Positions 33,958 to 42,323 of a stretch of 64,000 nucleotides of DNA are shown here, piece after piece. The translations under genes were made by a program, and so were the position numbers. The notes beneath the pieces were generated by a model. The model saw only the letters and a program-made list of their open reading frames with translations, was not told the origin of the DNA and did no database searches. The number at the start of each line of letters is the position of its first letter. Position 1 is the first letter of the stretch. Source of the stretch: Smithellaceae bacterium (GTDB lineage Bacteria; Desulfobacterota; Syntrophia; Syntrophales; Smithellaceae); contig JAUYFM010000004.1 of NCBI GenBank assembly GCA_030690945.1, positions 1-64,000 on the forward strand, written 5' to 3'.

Positions 33958-34905
33958 TTAGTCCACCGGTACGCCAAGTACCCGGCAGAGCAGACCCATG
34001 CGGAGGAATTGCCCGTATTTGATCAGGTCGAAGTACACCGCCCGGGGGTCCTGGTCTATTTCCACGGGCAGTTCGTAGTCCCGGGGAAAGGGGTGCATGA
34101 TGTAGGTGTCCTTCTTCATGATCTTCATGGTCGAAGGCGTGAGGCGGAAGATTTCTCTGGACCGGCCATAATCGTCGGTCCCGTTGGTAAAGTGATCTTT
34201 GGGTATCTGGGTAAGATAGAGAATATCCGCCTTCGAGACGATCTCCTTAAATTCTTCCGCATGATCCAGAGACTCATGGTAGGGGATATTGTTTTCCCGC
34301 AGATATTCCTTCATGTCGTCCTGAATCTTCAAAACCCGCGGAGAGGCGAAGTAGATTTTGATGCCCGAGTATTTGGCCAGAAAATAGGTCAGGGAACGAA
34401 TCGTCCGGCTGTTCATCAAGTCGCCGATAAAGGCGATGGAAAGGCCGTCAATCCCCCCTTTCAGCTTTTCGATGCAGTACAGATCAATTAAGGCCTGGGT
34501 GGGATGCTGGGCCGGCCCGTCGCCGCCGTTGATGATCGGCACAAAGGAAACCTCCGCCGCCCGTTTTGCCGAACCGCTCAGGTAATGGCGCAGGACAATC
34601 ACATCTACCAGGGAACTCACCACGCGCACCGTATCTTCGAAATCCCCTCCCACCAGTTCGGAAGAGAAGGTTTCCGGAAAATCGACGTGGCTCACATTTC
34701 CGCCAAGGCGCTTCATGGCGCTGTCAAAGGCGAGATTGGTCCGCATGGATTTGACGAAAAAAAGATTGCCCAGGATTTTCCCCTTCAGCAGGTCCAACGG
34801 CAAATTGCGCTCTGTCCGTTCTTTGATATGGTCGGCGGCGCTCAATATCTCCTGAAGGGCCTTTTTGTTGAATTGCTGGGCTTCGATGATATGGCTGTTC
34901 TTCAT
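33958..34905 (-). CDS. Aspartate/ornithine carbamoyltransferase-family protein
   Basis: A 315-residue ATCase-like protein. Shared features are FVKSMRTNLAFDSAMKRLGG, the VPIINGGDGPAQHPTQALID core that binds carbamoyl phosphate, and MHPFPRDYELPVEID. Key aspartate-binding positions differ from ATCase: STRTR is SMRTN, the lysine-bearing 80s loop is replaced by SSELVGGDFED, and the usual TRVQ is TQIP. It therefore probably does not use aspartate. With carbamate kinase and FdrA upstream, it may act on a ureido or oxamate-type compound to yield carbamoyl phosphate. It is 11 bp after the kinase gene. Confidence 0.85.
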   Translation of the reverse strand: MKNSHIIEAQQFNKKALQEILSAADHIKERTERNLPLDLLKGKILGNLFFVKSMRTNLAFDSAMKRLGGNVSHVDFPETFSSELVGGDFEDTVRVVSSLVDVIVLRHYLSGSAKRAAEVSFVPIINGGDGPAQHPTQALIDLYCIEKLKGGIDGLSIAFIGDLMNSRTIRSLTYFLAKYSGIKIYFASPRVLKIQDDMKEYLRENNIPYHESLDHAEEFKEIVSKADILYLTQIPKDHFTNGTDDYGRSREIFRLTPSTMKIMKKDTYIMHPFPRDYELPVEIDQDPRAVYFDLIKYGQFLRMGLLCRVLGVPVD

Positions 34906-34916
34906 GCTTACCTCCT

Positions 34917-35876
34917 TCAGGGAACGATGTGGGTTCCCTCTTTATTCTCCACCGCCGACCAGGCCTGGTCCAGGGAGGTAATAATGGCTTCGTCGCCCCC
35001 GTATTCAACAAACCGGATGCAGGCCAAAACCTTGGGGGCCATGGAACCGGCCAGGAATTGCCCTTCCTGAAGATATTTTTTCGCCTCTTTCACCCCCAGG
35101 CGATCTATCGACCGCTCTTCCGGGCGGCCAAAATCGAGTTTTACCTTCGGCACATCTGTGAGGATCATGAAGAGATCCGCAGCGACAGCCTCGGCGAGCT
35201 TTTCTCCGGCCAGATCCTTGTCGATGACCCCTTCGATCCCTTCAAACTCCCCCCGTTCATTCAGGACAACCGGAACGCCCCCGCCGCCGCCGGCGATCAC
35301 AATCATGCCGGAATCGACCACTTTCTTCAAGGCATTCACCTCCAGAATCCGGATCGGGTCGGGTGAAGGCACCACGCGACGGTATGGTTTTTCCCCTTCC
35401 GGCAGTACCTGTTTGATCAGATAGCCCCTTTCCGCTTCCAGTTTCTCTTTCGTCGGGGCATCGTAAAAAGGTCCTACCGGTTTGCCCGGGTTCAGGAAGG
35501 CCGGGTCATTACGATCCACGAGCACCTGGGTAATCATGGTCACCACATTGAAATTCAGATTCAGGGATTTGAGTTCGTTCATGAGGGCCTGCTGCAACAT
35601 ATACCCCAATTGCCCCTGGGTCATGGCATTGCAACTGTCCATGGGCTGGGGCGGCAGCTGGGCGGCGGCGGCCTCCTGCTGCACGAGCAGGCTTCCCACC
35701 TGGGGTCCGTTCCCATGGGTGACGACGACGTCAAATCCCCTTTTAACAAATTCTAGAATGCAAAGCGAGGCCGACCGGATGCTGGCCCGTTGCTCCTCGT
35801 AGGTCCCCTGCTGTCGGGGGAGCTTGATAGCATTGCCTCCCAGGGCAATCACAATACGCAGACGATTCTTTTTCAT
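34917..35876 (-). CDS. arcC: Carbamate kinase
   Basis: A 319-residue amino-acid kinase-fold enzyme. IALGGNAI at the start, VVTHGNGPQVGSLLVQQEA and VIAGGGGGVPVV are all intact signatures, as is MAPKVLACIRFVE near the end. It makes ATP from carbamoyl phosphate and ADP. In allantoin and purine fermentation it provides energy (AllK/YbcF role). Neighbouring FdrA, DUF1116 and DUF2877 genes support that role here. Confidence 0.95.
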   Translation of the reverse strand: MKKNRLRIVIALGGNAIKLPRQQGTYEEQRASIRSASLCILEFVKRGFDVVVTHGNGPQVGSLLVQQEAAAAQLPPQPMDSCNAMTQGQLGYMLQQALMNELKSLNLNFNVVTMITQVLVDRNDPAFLNPGKPVGPFYDAPTKEKLEAERGYLIKQVLPEGEKPYRRVVPSPDPIRILEVNALKKVVDSGMIVIAGGGGGVPVVLNERGEFEGIEGVIDKDLAGEKLAEAVAADLFMILTDVPKVKLDFGRPEERSIDRLGVKEAKKYLQEGQFLAGSMAPKVLACIRFVEYGGDEAIITSLDQAWSAVENKEGTHIVP

Positions 35877-35924
35877 CTTTCCCTCTACTCGAACCCTTTA
35901 CCCCTTCCCTCGCCACTTCGAGAG

Positions 35925-36064
35925 TGTGTCGCAATTATAACAATTGTCATTCCGAACGTATGTGAGGAATCTTTATACTTTGAATTTATTAAAAACAAGA
36001 TTTCTCGCTTTGCTTCGAAACGCGTGACCTGAAAGGTTATGACATGAAAATGAATTGTGACACA
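35925..36064. mobile_element. MITE-like element between carbamate kinase and small FdrA-linked gene
   Basis: Terminal inverted repeats TGTGTCGCAATT and AATTGTGACACA match at 11 of 12 positions. Inside are GTCATTCCGAA, GATTTCTCGC and TATGACA, similar in style to the element at 37839-37948. No gene is present. Confidence 0.65.
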
Positions 36065-36076
36065 GTCACTTCGGGA

Positions 36077-36250
36077 TCAGAGCAGCTGATCGAGAAGGTC
36101 CATCATTTCGCGATCGCCGCCTGCCGGGGGAACCCAGTTTAACTGCACGACCTTCACGCCCTGGATTTGCAGGTTGGCGGCAAAATCCTGAACCCCGATG
36201 TTGATGACCTGCGGCCCTTGTTCCAGGAGTTCCTTGAACTTATCGGACAT
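36077..36250 (-). CDS. Small protein linked to FdrA (57 aa)
   Basis: A 57-residue protein starting MSDKFKELLEQGPQVINIGV at 36250, overlapping the fdrA stop by 11 bp. It continues QDFAANLQIQGVKVVQLNWV and PPAGGDREMMDLL. This VINIGxxxFAxxLxxQGxxVVxxxWxPPAGG pattern recurs as a domain or separate short gene next to FdrA proteins. It probably forms part of the FdrA/DUF1116 complex. A longer frame reaching 36553 is out of register with fdrA and is not credible. Confidence 0.75.
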   Translation of the reverse strand: MSDKFKELLEQGPQVINIGVQDFAANLQIQGVKVVQLNWVPPAGGDREMMDLLDQLL

Positions 36251-37811
36251 CGGAAAGCCCTCCTTTGAGCTGAAGCGCCAGCATGGCCGCAAACCGGGCC
36301 GCCCGGGCGCTGCTGGGCAAAACAACGACCCCTTCCGCCTCCAGGCGGGCGACCTGTTCACAAAGACTCTGGGGATCCCCGTCGGTGCCGCAGACCGAAG
36401 CCACCACGGAAAGGAACCCTCCCCGCTTTTTAAACTCACCCTTGGCCTCGGCAATGGCCGGGGCAAGTTCGCCCACCGGATCGGCGGCGGAATTGAAACC
36501 CAGAAGGAAATCCAGGAGGATTCCCGCCACCATCGGGTCTTTTGCTTCTGCAAGCAGACGTTCCCGGCGCTGGCGGGAATCGATCATGGGGTGGGGCCGT
36601 CCTGCCGTAAATTCGTCGGCGCCCATATCCACCAGGCTGTGCTCCTTGCTCTGCAGGGGATCGGACAGTCGGAGGTTCCCCGCAATGGGGGCGTTGGAGT
36701 AAGCGGCTAATCCCGCGTCGTTAAATATCTGCTGGGCCTGATAGCAGAAGGTGCCGCCGGCAAAAATCCCCCGGACATATCTTTGCGAGGGATTCATGGC
36801 CCTTCGTTCCCGGGAGACTAGCACCTCTAAATCGCCGGCGGTGGAACTGAAGTCCGGCGGAAGCTGGCCTTGGACGTTTCGCACGGCCAGCGCCACCGCT
36901 TCGTCGATGGTCCGGGCCTGCTGGAAAAGACGATCGGGTGGCGCAGGTTCCTTTTTCCCTCCCAGGAAACAAACCACCACCGGTTTTTGACATTGAAGGA
37001 TTTTGGGCAAGAGGTTGCTCAAGGCCAGCGGACCAGGCGGTTTGGACAAAAGGGCGATGGTCTCGGTCCTGTTGTCCTTCTCCAGAGCCTCAAGGGCACA
37101 GAGCAGGGAAATGCCGCCAAGTTCATCGGAAAGGTCCCGGCTGCCGATGCCAATCGCCTGAGAGATGCCCGACCCTGCCTGGTGCACCAGGCAGGTAAAC
37201 TCCTGGATGCCCGTGCCCGAGGCGCCGATAACGCCGACGGGACCCCGCCTGACCACATTGGCAAAGCCGATGCCGATCCCGCCGATAATGGCCGTACCGC
37301 AATCGGGCCCCATGACGATAAGGCCGCGCTCACGGGCATACTCCTTGAGAGCGCGTTCGGACTCCACTGGAACATTGTCGCTGAAGATAAATACGTTTAA
37401 CCCTCGTTCCAGGGCCTGCTGCGCTTCCCGGGCGGCATAGAACCCGGGTACGGAGATCACCGCAAGATTGGCCCGGGGCAGGCGGGTCAAGGCTTCGTCC
37501 AGGCTGCGGACAGCCGCCGCCGTTCCCGATCCTGGTTCGGGCTGTAGCCACCCATCCATATTTTTCAGTACGTCCGTCAATATTTCCGGCGTCGTCGCTT
37601 CCACGGCCAGGATAAGATCGCCAGGGCTGGCTGGGGCCAATTCCCCGGCGGTAAAACCTATTTCCGCCAGAAATCCTTTGTTTTTCTCCGTTCCCATGAA
37701 CAGCACTGCCTGAAGAATGCCCTCCTGTTCAGAGATGCGCTTAGCCACCCGCATTAAAAATACGGAGTCGTGATATTCATTTTTTCTGATGACCATTCCT
37801 TTATGCATCAA
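36240..37811 (-). CDS. fdrA: FdrA-like acyl-CoA-synthetase-fold protein (AllF-type)
   Basis: A 523-residue protein starting MMHKGMVIRKNEYHDSVFLM. The CoA-binding-like part (about 130-290) has IMGPDCGTAIIGGIGIGFAN and GVIGASGTGIQEFTCLVHQA; GIFAGGTFCYQAQQIF begins the second half. FdrA resembles succinyl-CoA synthetase subunits. In E. coli FdrA (AllF) acts with YlbE (AllG) and YlbF (AllH) as oxamate carbamoyltransferase in anaerobic allantoin use. All three counterparts lie in this operon. An insertion-like element separates it from DUF1116. Confidence 0.9.
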   Translation of the reverse strand: MMHKGMVIRKNEYHDSVFLMRVAKRISEQEGILQAVLFMGTEKNKGFLAEIGFTAGELAPASPGDLILAVEATTPEILTDVLKNMDGWLQPEPGSGTAAAVRSLDEALTRLPRANLAVISVPGFYAAREAQQALERGLNVFIFSDNVPVESERALKEYARERGLIVMGPDCGTAIIGGIGIGFANVVRRGPVGVIGASGTGIQEFTCLVHQAGSGISQAIGIGSRDLSDELGGISLLCALEALEKDNRTETIALLSKPPGPLALSNLLPKILQCQKPVVVCFLGGKKEPAPPDRLFQQARTIDEAVALAVRNVQGQLPPDFSSTAGDLEVLVSRERRAMNPSQRYVRGIFAGGTFCYQAQQIFNDAGLAAYSNAPIAGNLRLSDPLQSKEHSLVDMGADEFTAGRPHPMIDSRQRRERLLAEAKDPMVAGILLDFLLGFNSAADPVGELAPAIAEAKGEFKKRGGFLSVVASVCGTDGDPQSLCEQVARLEAEGVVVLPSSARAARFAAMLALQLKGGLSDVR

Positions 37812-37838
37812 TTCTGCTCCGTAGAAACCCCTTTTTCT

Positions 37839-37948
37839 CTAGTGTCACGTCAACGATACGCTGTCATTTCGAAGGAGTCATAACGACTGAGAAATCTTAG
37901 ATTTCTCCCTGCGGTCGAAATGACATTTGTTGATTGACGAGACACTAG
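37839..37948. mobile_element. MITE-like element between fdrA and DUF1116
   Basis: A 110-bp unit with terminal inverted repeats CTAGTGTCACGTCAA and TTGACGAGACACTAG (14 of 15 match), followed inward by GTCATTTCGA facing TCGAAATGAC and GAGAAATCTT facing AGATTTCTCC. It would fold into a long hairpin. Its right end supplies the stop codon of DUF1116 (TAG, minus strand, 37945-37947). Confidence 0.75.
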
Positions 37949-39204
37949 CTTGTCCGGTTCGGTCCATATTTCTCGCTAAATCTGACGAGCGCCTTTTTAA
38001 AGCACTCGAACGGGGCGCGAACCAGTCCCGCGCCGATAATAGAATAGCCCGGATTCCGGTGGGCAATCGCCGTATCGATGATCGGGACGATGCCGGTCTG
38101 GACGACCTTGCGGATGTCGATGCCCACAGGCGCACCCTGAAATCCCATAATGGGCATGCGGTAATTATTGCTCGCGCCTACGGTTATCTGCCGCATATCC
38201 CTGCTGTAGGCCATCGCCTCTTCCGGCGTACCTCCCACCAGAGCGAGTATCCCCGTGGCCCCGGCAAGAACGAAGCCGCCCCAGCCGACGGTCTCAGTGA
38301 TGGCCGAATCTCCCATATCGGCGCCGGCATCCGCCGGTCCGTAACCAGGGAAATAAAGCCCCTCGACCCTGGGCGCCGGGGCGGTGAACCATTCGTCGCC
38401 CAGGCCGCTGACCCTGATACCGAAATCCGTGCCGTTGCGTGCCATGGCCGTGACCACCGTGCTATACTCGATGCCCGCCGCCGGGTCCACCGAAGACTTG
38501 GCCGCAGCCATCGCCAGGGCGAGGAAAATCAGTTCATGGTTCGTGATGTATTTGATGGTGCCGATCAGCTGACCTTTGGGGACGTCTGCCTCAATCAGAG
38601 GGCAGGCCATTGCATTGGCGAACAGGCTCGAGGCGGCGACGGGGCGGTTGTGAAGCTCATCGCCCATCTGGAGCGATTTGGCGATAATAGGCTTTAAAGG
38701 AAGTCCCCCCATTTGCCGGAGACCCTTCTTGAGGGCAGGCGCCCAGACATCCCGCCATAAACGCAATCCTTGCAGCGCCTCCTCGCCATAGTCGCCAAAC
38801 TGCTGGAACCGCTCTACCTGGCGGCAAAAGGCCAGATTGCCAACGGTTTTGTTCTCCACAATCCAAACGGGCATGGAAGGAGAGATGGTTCCGGCCATGG
38901 GACCAACGGCCTGGTGGGGATGATTTGGTTCAAAGCGAATCGCACCGCCGGCGAAGAGTTTTGTCGCCTCTTCGGCATCCTTCGCCCAACCTTCAAAAAT
39001 GGCCGCCCCCAGCATCGAGCCACGCTGCGCCCCGCTCATCCGCAGCCAATCCACGGGGGGGCCGGAATGGAGGATCATCCTGTCTTCAAGGCCAGGAATT
39101 GCCTCCCCGGCCGGGGCAATATCCACCAGGACGGGATCCGCCTCATTAATGCGCTTCAGCGCTTCCATATTGGCCATTTCAATCTTTTGCTTGATGTCGT
39201 TCAT
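37945..39204 (-). CDS. DUF1116 protein (YlbE/AllG-type)
   Basis: A 419-residue DUF1116 protein starting MNDIKQKIEMANMEALKRIN at 39204, after AAGGAGGAAAAATT; the frame is open from 39318, but this start is better. It includes DRMILHSGPPVDWLRMSGAQ, GAAIFEGWAKDAEEA, NHPHQAVGPMAGTISPSMPV and a GWGGFVLAGATG stretch. It is likely a subunit of the oxamate carbamoyltransferase-type complex with FdrA and DUF2877. Its last codons run up to the TIR of a MITE-like element, which provides the stop. Confidence 0.88.
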   Translation of the reverse strand: MNDIKQKIEMANMEALKRINEADPVLVDIAPAGEAIPGLEDRMILHSGPPVDWLRMSGAQRGSMLGAAIFEGWAKDAEEATKLFAGGAIRFEPNHPHQAVGPMAGTISPSMPVWIVENKTVGNLAFCRQVERFQQFGDYGEEALQGLRLWRDVWAPALKKGLRQMGGLPLKPIIAKSLQMGDELHNRPVAASSLFANAMACPLIEADVPKGQLIGTIKYITNHELIFLALAMAAAKSSVDPAAGIEYSTVVTAMARNGTDFGIRVSGLGDEWFTAPAPRVEGLYFPGYGPADAGADMGDSAITETVGWGGFVLAGATGILALVGGTPEEAMAYSRDMRQITVGASNNYRMPIMGFQGAPVGIDIRKVVQTGIVPIIDTAIAHRNPGYSIIGAGLVRAPFECFKKALVRFSEKYGPNRTS

Positions 39205-39245
39205 GGATAAATTTTTCCTCCTTGTGATCTTTTTCGTAATAAAAG

Positions 39246-40259
39246 TTAGGGTGGGCCGTTGTTTGCCCCGCCGGCCTTCGCAAGCAATCCCGTAAGCAGA
39301 CCGGCCAGGATGAACCAACCCGTCGTATGACCAATCTTTAACATGCGATAAAGCGTCGCCCCGATTTCTTCCTTGGGTCCGGCGCCCTTCAGCAGCAGCC
39401 GTAACAGGTCATGGAGCGGTTCCGGACCATGACCGCAGGCCAGATCGCCCATAATGGCCTGGCTGACGGGATGGGTCCGGTGGCGCGCCCAGTGTGACAG
39501 GTCAGAGGCCGGCGGCGTTTCTCCGGGAAATTCTCCAGGGTAAGCCGCCTGCAACCCCCAAGCCGCAAAGAGCAGGCCACCCAGAAAATCATCACCCCAG
39601 GGGGTCAAGCCCGGGCCGAAACCGATCACGTCTCTCCCCCGGGTCCCGATATCGGCCAGCCCCTCTTGGAGACAATGTTTCATCAAGTCCATAACAGGAG
39701 CTAACATACGGTACTGCCAGGACCAAGGCAAAAAAGGCCTGAGCTCCTCGCCCTTGGAGAGCGACAAAAGACCAAGAATTACCCGGCCAGGCCCCTCATC
39801 GCGGAGCGCCGGGCAAATGGTCGCAATGAACTGCCGGACAAAATCATTTACCTGGGCCAGGGGGGCGATCTCTGCTGGTTCGAGCGCCTTTGGTTTCCAT
39901 TCCACCGCCCAGGTCAGATTTATGGTCAGCCCTCCCTCCATTATTAAGCAGTTGCCCGCCTGCAAAAAGCCTTGACCGGCAAGAAGGGAACGGGGCGGGA
40001 AGGAGACCGGGATGCCGCGCCGGTGACGCGGCGCCCCCTCCCGCACTAACCACAGGATTTCGTCACCTCCCCCGGACAGGTAGGCAATATCCGAAAGAAC
40101 CGCGATTACCTGACCCAAGAACCCTGGCGCATTAACCAGACTTTTTGCCCGGGCGCCGATCCATTCCGCCTGCCAGATGAACGGCGCGGAATCGATCTGC
40201 CCATTCAACTTTTCACCAAGATCATCCGTTTTACTTGGATTGACCAATAATGCCCTCAA
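39246..40259 (-). CDS. DUF2877 protein (YlbF/AllH-type)
   Basis: A 337-residue protein whose hallmark is GFGPGLTPWGDDFLGGLLFA near residue 214-233. The family accompanies FdrA and DUF1116 and in E. coli is YlbF (AllH), the third member of the oxamate carbamoyltransferase set. The listed start is TTG, inside the end of the upstream binding-protein gene; a TTG 18 codons later is also possible. Its stop is 41 bp before DUF1116. Confidence 0.85.
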   Translation of the reverse strand: MRALLVNPSKTDDLGEKLNGQIDSAPFIWQAEWIGARAKSLVNAPGFLGQVIAVLSDIAYLSGGGDEILWLVREGAPRHRRGIPVSFPPRSLLAGQGFLQAGNCLIMEGGLTINLTWAVEWKPKALEPAEIAPLAQVNDFVRQFIATICPALRDEGPGRVILGLLSLSKGEELRPFLPWSWQYRMLAPVMDLMKHCLQEGLADIGTRGRDVIGFGPGLTPWGDDFLGGLLFAAWGLQAAYPGEFPGETPPASDLSHWARHRTHPVSQAIMGDLACGHGPEPLHDLLRLLLKGAGPKEEIGATLYRMLKIGHTTGWFILAGLLTGLLAKAGGANNGPP

Positions 40260-41331
40260 CCAGCCAATCCATCTTCCCTATTCCCGTAAGGGGAAACGCC
40301 TCGCCGGCCTTTACGCGCTCCACGCCTTTATTGTCTTTCAGCGGCCCCTGGAAGACATTTTTCTTCCCGGCAATAAATTCCTGCTTGGTATCGTTTACCA
40401 GTTTAATGGCGCCAGGCGGCACGGCTGGGCCAAAGGGGGCGATGGTCAGATAATCGCTCGTCAGATTCCCGAAAAGACCCTCGCTCTTCCAGGTGCCGTC
40501 CATGACCTGCCTGGCAAAACGGGTGTATAGTTCGCCCCAGGTAAAGGCGACGCCGCTGATCCAGCCTTTGGGGGCGAATTTCTGCGCGCCCAGGTAGTGG
40601 TAGCCGACCGAATAAGCGCCGCGCTTCTCTGCCGCCTGCACGACCGTAATCGGGGAATCTACAATGACCCCGAGGACATCAACACCCATATCCAGGAGGG
40701 CGCTGGCCGCAATAGCCTCCTTGGGGGCGTCGAGGAAGGTACCCATGAAAACCACCCGCGTTTCAAATTTGGGATTAACCGATCGGGCGCCGAGATGAAA
40801 GGCATTGATGTTGGCCAGGAAAAAGCTGATCGGCAGGGCGACCACGTAGCCCGCCTTGTTTGTTTTCGTGGTTTTGCCGGCGGCAATCCCCATGAGATAA
40901 AAGGCCTCCGGAGTGCTGGCCCAATAAGTGCTCAGGTTCGGAGCAAGCCTGTATCCCCCTGGATGGACGAACTTGACCCCCGGGTACTTTTTAGCCACCC
41001 GCAAGGCCGGATCAAGATAGCCAAAACTCGCGGGAATGATAAGTTTCGCGCCCTGCTTGATCATGTTCTCCATGACCCGCTCCGCGTCTGCCCCTTCCGG
41101 GACATTCTCCGCCTGGAGGACCTCCACGTTCGGCAGGTTTCGTTTCATCGCCTGCACACCATCGGAATGCGCCTGATTATAGCCCGCATCGTTTATAGAG
41201 CCGATGTGAATGATGCCCACCTTCAATTTTTCCTGGCCCTGGGCAACGGCTGAAAAACTCATTCCCATGATGAATATCAAGCTTATTAAAATCACTAACT
41301 GCTTTGGGATCGAACGCTTTCTTCTTTTCAT
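40231..41331 (-). CDS. BMP-family substrate-binding lipoprotein/protein of ABC transporter
   Basis: A 366-residue periplasmic binding protein with an N-terminal signal (KQLVILISLIFIMGMSFSAV, cut after AVAQG). LKVGIIHIGSINDAGYNQAH is the typical start of BMP-type nucleoside binding proteins (PnrA/NupN group). The ligand-binding fold continues with KLIIPASFGYLDPALRVAKK. It probably captures a purine, nucleoside or ureide. The following DUF2877 gene overlaps its end. Confidence 0.9.
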   Translation of the reverse strand: MKRRKRSIPKQLVILISLIFIMGMSFSAVAQGQEKLKVGIIHIGSINDAGYNQAHSDGVQAMKRNLPNVEVLQAENVPEGADAERVMENMIKQGAKLIIPASFGYLDPALRVAKKYPGVKFVHPGGYRLAPNLSTYWASTPEAFYLMGIAAGKTTKTNKAGYVVALPISFFLANINAFHLGARSVNPKFETRVVFMGTFLDAPKEAIAASALLDMGVDVLGVIVDSPITVVQAAEKRGAYSVGYHYLGAQKFAPKGWISGVAFTWGELYTRFARQVMDGTWKSEGLFGNLTSDYLTIAPFGPAVPPGAIKLVNDTKQEFIAGKKNVFQGPLKDNKGVERVKAGEAFPLTGIGKMDWLVEGIIGQSK

Positions 41332-41405
41332 ATTTTTCCCCTTTCTTGCAATGTCTTCAAACCATTAAATTTTTATCAGTCTAACCGTGAATTCGATTTT
41401 TTCAT

Positions 41406-42323
41406 TTATTCCGTTCCCTGAAAAACCCGGCCCAAACTGCCCGGGACGGCCGATCGGCTGGTGCGACCCCAGATGACCAGGACCGTCAGACTCAAAACAT
41501 AGGGAAGCATATCCAGAATGAAGGACGAAACGGGCACGCCCCGGGCCTGCATCTGCAGTTGGAGCGAGATCGCCCCTCCGAAGAGCAGGGCGCCGGCAAT
41601 CGCCCGGAGCGGGTGCCATTTCGCAAAGATTACCAGGGCCACGGCGAAAAAGCCCCGTCCCGCGGTCATCCATTCGGCCCAGTTATGGGCCAGGGCCAGG
41701 GAAAGGTGCGCGCCGGCGATGCCGCCCAGGAGTCCGGAAATAAAAAGAACCTGATATTGCAGCAGGTAGGGATTCTTTCCTGCGGCAAAGGCCGCCGTTG
41801 GATTTTCCCCCACGGCCCGCAGGCTCAACCCCCATCGGGTCTTGAAAAGAAACCACCAGATGACAACAGCCGTCGGAATCGCCAGGTACACCAGGATGTC
41901 GTGTTGAAAAAAGGCGCGGCCAAAAAACGGAAGGTCGGAGAAGACAGGTATCTTGATCGCGTTGAGTCCCTCTATCTGGCGACCGATGAAGGGGGCGCCG
42001 ATGAGGGCGCTGAGGCCCACGCCGCAGAACATGAGCGCCAGGCCGCAGGCGAGCTGATTGGCGCGGCGAGTGATCACCAGGAAGGCAAAGATCATATTGA
42101 ACAGCGCCCCGGCCAGGGCAGCGGCCACAACCCCCAGGGCGGCATTACCGGTCAGGACCGTGATCACAAAACCCACCACCGCCCCGATAAGCATTATCCC
42201 TTCCAACCCCAGGTTGATAATGCCGACCCTCTCCCCGATCGTCTCGGAAAGGGTCGCGTAAAGCAGCGGCGTACCGGATTGAATCGCCCCTATCATGATG
42301 CTCACCAAAAGTAATTCACTCAT
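41406..42323 (-). CDS. ABC transporter permease (nucleoside type), second subunit
   Basis: A 305-residue permease of the BPD_transp_2 family with about eight membrane segments. IINLGLEGIMLIGAVVGFVI and GAHLSLALAHNWAEWMTAGR are conserved. It pairs with the permease at 42320-43369, whose end it overlaps by 4 bp (ATGA). Confidence 0.92.
   Translation of the reverse strand: MSELLLVSIMIGAIQSGTPLLYATLSETIGERVGIINLGLEGIMLIGAVVGFVITVLTGNAALGVVAAALAGALFNMIFAFLVITRRANQLACGLALMFCGVGLSALIGAPFIGRQIEGLNAIKIPVFSDLPFFGRAFFQHDILVYLAIPTAVVIWWFLFKTRWGLSLRAVGENPTAAFAAGKNPYLLQYQVLFISGLLGGIAGAHLSLALAHNWAEWMTAGRGFFAVALVIFAKWHPLRAIAGALLFGGAISLQLQMQARGVPVSSFILDMLPYVLSLTVLVIWGRTSRSAVPGSLGRVFQGTE

Noticed and set aside
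36251..36553. Longer frame upstream of the small FdrA-linked protein
   Set aside because: It lies antiparallel in register within fdrA and reads as low-complexity sequence; only the last 57 codons look real.
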